Assembly: GCA_017311185.1 (NCBI GenBank)
Contig: JAESUZ010000121.1
Location: 248,001 to 312,000, forward strand
DNA length: 64,000 nucleotides
Direction: 5' to 3'
Source of the DNA: Proteles cristata cristata
Lineage: Eukaryota > Chordata > Mammalia > Carnivora > Hyaenidae
The notes beneath the pieces were generated by a model that was given only the letters and a program-made list of their open reading frames with translations, was not told the DNA's origin and made no database searches. The number at the start of each line of letters is the position of its first letter. Positions within the stretch are counted from its first letter, which is position 1. Of this stretch, positions 59,324 through 64,000 are shown piece by piece. The position numbers and the translations under genes were made by a program.

Positions 59324-60030
59324 TTTAAAGAACATCCAGGCCCTTATACGCACAAAAGTTAAGTCACAAAATCACAACATAAAATATAACCAAAACATAC
59401 AATGCCATGAAAACTACATATGAGTATAAATAAATAAATTATTAGCAGGATGCACATTAAACTGTCACAGTTGCTAACGTTACAGCAAAAACACAACTGG
59501 GGTTGGTGGTGGGTGACACCAGCGGGATAGGACTTCACTTTTTATTCCAGATGCTTCTGGGTTGTTTGAATCTTTAATGAACAGAATATAGTCATGTATT
59601 ATGTGGCATAGTTAAGTTAAAATTCCTACAATTAAAGTAAAATAATACCAATGTATTTTAGAATATTTGTAAAGTTCAGAGAAAAAGATTATCTTCCAGA
59701 AAGGTAATAAAAATCACCAGTAGAGTCATTATCTTCTAGGAGCAAAATCATTTGGAAGATTTGCCTTACACAGGATTCTCTTATTTTGATAAACATTCTG
59801 AAAATTAGGCACCCATGAGATGACATTTCGTGCAACCCACCTCCAAATAGCTTTAAGCAGTTGACTTAATTTTGTTAGCAGCTCATAAAATACTCAGCCT
59901 CGAAATACTCAGAACAACCACAACTGATTGCAAAAGGGTTGAGGGAAAACTGAGATAGAAAACTGAGCTACTAAAAGGTGTCTAATGCAAGAGAAGTTTC
60001 TGGATTGGTGTTTGTTTAAAAGAGAGTGAC
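59321..60030. other. Unassigned AT-rich intergenic stretch
   Basis: No recognised repeat or exon. Confidence 0.45.
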
Positions 60031-60031
60031 T

Positions 60032-60240
60032 GGGGCACCTGGGTGGCTCAGTCGGTTAAGCGTCCGACTTTGGCTCAGGTCATGATCTCACGGTTTGTGG
60101 GTTTGAGCCCCACATCGGGCTCTGTGCTGACAATTCAGAGCCTGGAGCCTGTTTCACATTCTGTGTCTCCCTCTGTCTCTGCCCCTCCCCTGCTCACACT
60201 CTGTGTCTAAGATAAATAAACATTAGAAAAAATTTTTTAA
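60032..60240 (+). mobile_element. SINEC_Fc-type SINE
   Basis: TTTAAAAGAGAGT precedes and AATAAAAGAGAGT follows the tail. Confidence 0.91.
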
Positions 60241-61063
60241 ATAAAAAAATAAAAGAGAGTTTGATTAAATCCCATGACTGTGTGGCCTACTTCAACCAAT
60301 CCCATCGACATTGCCTCCAAGCTTACTACCTGTTCAAATCAAATCAATATTCTTGGGTATATAAGGCACACTTCAGTGGTTTCAATTTTCTTTTGCTATC
60401 AGAAGGCCTGAATGAGAGCTGAAGGAACTAATGGAAATTCCTTTCACTCTTCATCAGGCTGAGTTAGAGGTTTCCTGAAGCCAGAGTTTCTACCAACGGT
60501 ATAAGTCATTAAAAGCCTCACACCCTGAAAGTCCCGCACGGCCATCTTCATCCCTGCTGCGCTTTGCCTTATGCCCCATGCTGGACCCTTCTTTATTGGT
60601 GCCGTTACATTATTCATTCAAAAAGTCCCATTGATTTCATAACATATCCTGGGGCTAGGATGCTTTTCCAATCTACTTTTGTTTTGATGACTATCCCATT
60701 GCTGTGTTTATGCCTCATAGTGCCAAGAAATCGTCCCTAATGGCATTATGTAACAATCTAATATAATATTAGATTTTGAGGCGCTAGGTAGTCCTGTGAT
60801 TTTTGGAAGCCACTGACCACTGTCTAAACGGAGATGGTGCAGCCTGGGGAGATTGGGTGACCTGTCTAGTTCATAGCCATCAACCTCTGCTGGATTTCCA
60901 ACAGTAAAGTTGTTTTGTCCGGTACCGCCCGGATTCTGATTCAGGAGCAGCGAGTAGGCTGGTAGGCAGGTAGACAAAGGATGAAGACAGGCCCCCAAAT
61001 CCCTGTGTCTGCAGGCAGTTTTAAGTCTCCTGTGGCAATTTTTTTAACAATGGCTTTATTGAG

Positions 61064-61160
61064 GGACACCTGGGTGACTCAGTCGGTTAAGTGTTCGACT
61101 TTGGCTGAGGTCATGATCTCACAGCTTGTGAGCTCGAGCCGCACAACGGGCTCTGTGTGG
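61064..61160 (+). mobile_element. 3'-truncated SINEC_Fc-type SINE
   Basis: Head and B box to CGGGCTCTGTGTGG, then non-SINE sequence. Confidence 0.82.
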
Positions 61161-61276
61161 CGTGATGTGCCTTTGCCTGGCTGACTTGCATGGCCAGGAC
61201 ACACCCTCGGGTTCTGCGTGTACAGGGTTGAACCCTCTTTTCATTTAACATTTTTAAATTTTGTTCATCATAGATT

Positions 61277-61508
61277 TATTTTTTTATTTTTTTATTTTTT
61301 TAATGTTTTATTTATTTCTAGGAGAGAGACAGAGAGACAGCGTGAGCAGGGGAGGGTCAGAGAGAGAGGGAGTCACAGACTGAAACAGGCTCCAGGCTCT
61401 GAGCTGCAGTCAGCACAGAGCCTGACGCGGGGCTCGAACCCACAAACCGCGAGATCATGACCTAAGCGAAAGTCGGACGCTTAACCGACTAAGCCACCCA
61501 GGCGCCCC
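61277..61508 (-). mobile_element. Young SINEC_Fc sublineage (type B) copy
   Basis: Target duplication TGTTCATCATAGATTT is perfect (from 61262 and from 61509). Confidence 0.96.
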
Positions 61509-61524
61509 TGTTCATCATAGATTT

Positions 61525-62855
61525 TTTAATCCACTCGCTGTTCAACATAGAAGCCAGGTAGTTCAATCGATAAACATCATGATTTTGGATCACTTCCCTT
61601 GTGCATTTAACTGCTAACCCTGAGTGATAATCAAGGCACTACCTAACAGTGACCGATGACCAAACCAGCCATGCAGAACAAATGCCGGCCCGTTGGCAAC
61701 GTGATGGAACCACATTAGGACTAACATTCTCCAATGCTGAGGAGTGGAGGTGGGAGGGTCTCAAATTGGGGTGCATGGTCTTCTGGGGAGTCTCAAAAAT
61801 TTGAGGCATTGGGGAAAGAATTTGTTTTGTGTTGGTGAGCAGACTGCTTGAAAATGGGAGCTTGTGGTGCCGCTCTGCAAGGCAGAGAGCTTTAGCTGAG
61901 CAACCTGCTGGATAGGAAACTGAATAGGAGACCATCATGCTAGTTGATTTCCCTCCCGGTGCCCTCGTGAGCATCACACCTGTCAGGCTGCAGGGTGGGA
62001 GGGGGACGTCAGCTCTGGGGCCCAGAGGGGCTGTGTGTGCTTTCTTTGTAGCAACGCATGGATTCTTAGCAAATAGCTAAGAGCATGCAACTTCGTTCAA
62101 GGACCTAGGTCCTTGATTTTTAGTGCTTTCACAACAGACTTGGACGAAAGCAGGATAGTATATGTATGATCTAATTCTAGGAAGTAGGAAATAATAAAGG
62201 AGCCCACTGTTACCACATATACCTTCAGTGGTAGGAAAAAAAAAAGTTTCCCAATGGAAAATTGTGCGTACTATTCTGCCTTATCTGATTCTGATTATTT
62301 TCCCCCTTCTGATTCTGGGCCATTTTATAACTCTGTGAGCTGTAGATAACTGGTATCCATGTGAATCCTCTCCGTGCAGGAGAAATCTAATGGACTCTCC
62401 TCCCCAACTTCTGGGGGGTAAAAAGCAGTTTTGTCTCCTTTCAATTCATTTCAATATTTCCTTTATTCCATATAAATTTTTGCTTTTGATTTCTTTATTG
62501 GACTTGGTGTTATAAAATCTGTTTCCTGAATTGAATGGAGGAGCTAAATAACGCCATTAGCACGTGTCTATTCTTATATTTGAATGAGAGTCATGATATC
62601 TTTTCCTGAAAGTTACCTTTTAACAGCCCCAGCCTCCCTTTTTCTAAATCTTTTGGGATCACGAAGTAACATGCATCTTGTTCTGTGTAGCTCTTCCAAG
62701 GAGAAGAAGCCACGCCATGTGTTTGGGGGGAGCAGGAGTAGATTGGGGCTCACTTTGATGGAATATGTACACTGCTACTTTACAAACAAAATTGAATCCA
62801 ATTTGCATAATAACCCCATAAAACAGTAATTGCTGTGCCATTGTATGGAGGAGAC
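61525..62855. other. Unassigned intergenic stretch
   Basis: No SINE or recognised exon. The 112-codon minus frame at 61639-61977 has no recognisable domain. Confidence 0.45.
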
Positions 62856-62861
62856 AACACA

Positions 62862-62975
62862 CATTCAGAGATTATTTCAGAGATGCACATTGTTCAGAGA
62901 TAAGTATTAATGGAGATAAGCATTCAGAGTATTCAGAGATAACTTCATTATTCAGAGATCATGTTCAAAGATAAA
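62862..62975. repeat. Degenerate cluster of TTCAGAGAT motifs
   Basis: TTCAGAGAT (or a one-base variant) recurs about six times over 110 bp at irregular spacing. Confidence 0.8.
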
Positions 62976-62983
62976 TAACTTGA

Positions 62984-63243
62984 GGGTGTCTGGGTGGCCC
63001 AGTCGGTTAAGCATCTAACTTCAGCTCAGGTCATGATCTCACAGTTCGTGAGTTCGAGTCCCGCATCAGGTTAGCTCAAGCCCTGCTTCATGTGAGTCTG
63101 ACTTCTCTTTCTCTCTCTCCCTCTCTCTCTCTCTCTGCCCCCTGTAGGATTCTCTCCCTCCCTTTCCCTCTCTCTGCCCCTCACGCACTTACGCCTCTTT
63201 CTCAAAAAAAAAAAAAAAAGAAAAGAAAAAAAAGAAAAAGAAA
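62984..63243 (+). mobile_element. Variant tRNA-Lys SINE with repeated middle and CT body (type C)
   Basis: Same layout as 16142-16365, including a second AGCTCAAGCCCTGCTTCA module, two CT blocks and a poly-A tail. Target AAAGATAAATAACTTGA / AAAGATAAGTAATTTGA. Confidence 0.88.
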
Positions 63244-63875
63244 AAGATAAGTAATTTGACTAGCATCACTTCCATTGTGCAGTTAGGATTTGAAGTCATA
63301 TTTGTTTATCCCCAAATTATGTGATACTATTGCCCCACAGCGTAAGGAGGTGGCCCTGCCTTGGATAGAATTTTTAGGCTTGGAGAATTTTCTCCCTGGA
63401 CCATAGAGACATACAGGATATCCTCCTGGAATGTTAAGTTGTTAATCAGAGGACTTATCAATGTCAAAGAGAGAGCTAGGTGGTGCTTACCTGCCGCAGC
63501 ATTTCACTCATTCTCTGGTCCTGATCCACCAGAAGCCCAGGCAGAAAGAAGTCTGTGAAGTCGGCCGCGGTAAAGAGCCATCCGCTGGGGGCTGGACTGG
63601 TCTCCCAGTCAAAACTATGGTGCGAGATAAGCAGCTGAAGAGCCCAGCACCCAGTTCATTCAGATAGTTTAACAAATATCAAAGTGATCACACCTTCTGA
63701 GAAAAAGCATTCTGAAAGGGTTTCTTTCGCTAAGAAAAGAGAGGACTGTGTTATGTTCACCGGGAAGCCTTTAGATAACGTGCTAGTTGGGTCAGGCAAA
63801 GACCTAGAAGGCCCTTTCAAACTGTTATCAGTATGAATCACATGATTCGGTGTTTTGTCACCCAATTTTTTCAAG

Positions 63876-63961
63876 TAGGCCCTACTCCCAATGTGGGGCT
63901 CGAACTCATGATCCTGAGATCAAGAGTAGCACGTGCTACTGAAGAAGCCAGCTAGGCCGCC
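63876..63961 (-). mobile_element. Older tRNA-derived carnivore SINE head
   Basis: CCAATGTGGGGCTCGAACTC, ATGATCCTGAGATCAAGAG and a degraded head end; no CT body. Confidence 0.75.
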
Positions 63962-64000
63962 GGTCAGGCTATTCTTTATATCAATTTCTATGTTATGCTC

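Noticed and set aside
16476..60240. Recurrent short open frames starting like MAQLVKRPTL or MAQSVKHPTS
   Set aside because: They are translations of the SINE head and body in one frame, repeated at every copy, with no protein role.
564..63243. Many tRNA-Lys-like heads with A and B boxes, resembling tRNA genes
   Set aside because: All continue into CT-rich bodies and A-rich tails, and most have target duplications; they are SINEs, not tRNA genes.
28150..64000. GPR183, GPR18 or UBAC2 exons expected upstream in human synteny
   Set aside because: No matching coding sequence was recognised; the window probably does not reach them.
1..64000. CRISPR arrays, bacterial operons or insertion sequences
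   Set aside because: The repeats are dispersed SINEs and simple repeats, and the gene has introns; nothing prokaryotic is present.

Overview
The window is mammalian nuclear DNA, almost certainly from a cat-family carnivore. The strongest evidence is about 60 copies, in both orientations, of a tRNA-Lys-derived SINE. Each has a head reading like GGGCGCCTGGGTGGCTCAG, a B box close to GGTTCGAGCCC, a CT-rich body and an AATAAA-bearing tail. This is the felid SINEC_Fc type. Carnivore-type L1 3' ends and ancient mammalian repeats (MIR, L2, hAT remnants, old L1M pieces) fill much of the rest. I cannot tell which felid it is. Synteny knowledge (human 13q32.3, cat chromosome A1) is inference.

One protein-coding gene is certain: the 5' part of TM9SF2 on the minus strand. 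Exon 1 coding is 27698-27865, exon 2 is 8424-8491 and exon 3 is 5984-6077. All three have canonical splice sites and matching phases, and together they encode the first 110 residues. Exon 4 and later exons lie beyond base 1. Exon 1 sits in a CpG island (about 27370-28150) with NRF1-, ETS- and CCAAT-like sites. Intron 1 is 19.2 kb, intron 2 is 2.35 kb, and intron 3 runs off the left edge. The introns are packed with SINEs plus one carnivore L1 (9360-10672, minus) and one old L1 (about 20240-22725, plus).

Upstream of TM9SF2 (28.2-64 kb) no protein-coding exon is recognised. A second GC-rich, promoter-like island lies at about 30460-30960, 2.7 kb from the first. It could drive a non-coding transcript or an alternative TM9SF2 first exon. 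The rest is intergenic: SINEs, several decayed L1 3' ends (33.3-34.35, 36.96-37.5, 39.0, 43.67-43.95, 46.5-46.84 kb), a 5'-truncated L1 with a perfect 18-bp target duplication (54759-56669), unassigned old repeats and simple repeats.

No undescribed multi-gene system is visible. The most interesting observations concern SINE evolution: a young, nearly uniform SINE sublineage carrying a ready-made 3' splice acceptor, SINEs with internal duplications, and inverted SINEs closely flanking TM9SF2 exon 2. The second promoter-like island is also of interest. Boundaries of old repeats are approximate because they were judged by eye.
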